Shown: positions 63,868 to 64,000 of the stretch, in pieces | How positions within the stretch are numbered: position 1 is the first letter of the stretch | Layout of the letters: each line of letters starts with the position of its first letter | Translations under genes and position numbers: made by a program | Source of the DNA: an uncultured Lachnospira sp. | GTDB lineage: Bacteria > Bacillota > Clostridia > Lachnospirales > Lachnospiraceae | Reading direction: 5' to 3' | Length of the DNA: 64,000 nt | NCBI GenBank assembly: GCA_934359185.1 | Contig: CAKRLE010000003.1 | Coordinates: forward strand, 201,785 to 265,784 | Notes under the pieces: generated by a model | What the model saw: only the letters and a program-made list of their open reading frames with translations | What the model was told of the DNA's origin: nothing | Database searches by the model: none

Positions 63868-64000
63868 TTATTTTGTCTTTCCTTTTACCCACACACCATT
63901 CTCATCTACATAGTATCTGTTACTATCTACCCACTCTGACTTTGCCATTGTTCCATCACTCTTTAGATAATAATTTCCTACCCAGACGCTCTTCTGCATC
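63868..64000 (-). CDS. Wall-binding-repeat protein, C-terminal end (runs off window)
   Basis: The last ~44 codons read VWVGNYYLKSDGTMAKSEWV and RYYVDENGVWVKGKTK-stop, two units of the choline/cell-wall-binding repeat (W-x-G-x-x-YYL-x-x-DG-x-M-A). Such repeats bind choline or related groups on wall glycans; near a phosphonate operon the ligand could be aminoethylphosphonate (speculation). The catalytic part is outside the window. Confidence 0.8.
   Translation of the reverse strand, partial: MQKSVWVGNYYLKSDGTMAKSEWVDSNRYYVDENGVWVKGKTK

Overview
The window looks like a low-GC Gram-positive gut anaerobe of the Lachnospiraceae. The signs are AT-rich DNA, strong AGGAGG-type ribosome binding sites, a tRNA-Ile T-box, cell-wall sorting signals of the SPKTxD type, and a very large wall-anchored pectin enzyme. 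A Lachnospira eligens-like species would fit, but that is an inference from gene content. Almost every gene is on the minus strand. The plus-strand genes are a TauE-type permease, a GH25 lysozyme, two small genes behind a duplicated promoter element, a frameshifted membrane gene and one small ORF.

Region 1 (1-8.9 kb): the 5' end of ileS with its promoter and T-box leader, a 2163-residue secreted pectin methylesterase/pectate lyase, and an Rpn-type PD-(D/E)XK nuclease. Region 2 (8.9-25.8 kb): a nutrient-uptake and nitrogen-catabolism regulon. One operon carries a class III aminotransferase, an iron alcohol dehydrogenase, a GltS-type carrier, a P-II protein, an M42 peptidase and a PucR-type activator. 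A second carries an oligopeptide ABC transporter, an amidohydrolase, a cytidylate-kinase-like protein and an AEC carrier. A divergent TauE permease completes it. Both operon promoters have the same 16-20 bp palindrome (core TGTGC-TCAT-GCACA) 29.5 bp upstream of the -35 box, and both run into an intrinsic-terminator-like hairpin about 20 nt into the transcript. The third copy of the palindrome sits at the TauE promoter.

Region 3 (25.9-40 kb): envelope genes (GH25 lysozyme, chemoreceptor, CAP-domain lipoprotein, YitT, M6 metalloprotease with sorting signal) and the dTDP-rhamnose operon rfbA-B-D-C. It holds two copies of a roughly 200 bp element that combines a plus-strand promoter with two hairpins. 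Sequence differences between the copies keep those hairpins paired only if the minus strand is transcribed.

Region 4 (40-58.3 kb): an accessory, defence-type island full of decayed genes. It contains an AbiH pseudogene, an AbiL-like RloA/RloB pair, a degenerate integrase, and an ADP-ribosyltransferase-like plus SIR2/AbiH-like gene pair (the best candidate for an undescribed system). It also has a DUF4145 protein, a KAP NTPase, an ICE fragment, a membrane gene split at an 8-T tract, a frameshifted ATPase with a nuclease-like partner, a small hydrophobic ORF, an Abi_2 fragment, an XRE regulator, a ParE/Phd toxin-antitoxin pair, a DUF4143 ATPase fragment, and several IS4-like and IS66-like remnants.

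Region 5 (58.3-64 kb): a 2-aminoethylphosphonate biosynthesis operon (phnW, pepM, CTP-type nucleotidyltransferase, phosphonopyruvate decarboxylase), a glycosyltransferase and the end of a wall-binding-repeat protein. These suggest surface glycans decorated with phosphonate. Starts were moved from the longest ORF where a ribosome binding site decided the matter. Family assignments come from motifs read by eye; no database was searched.
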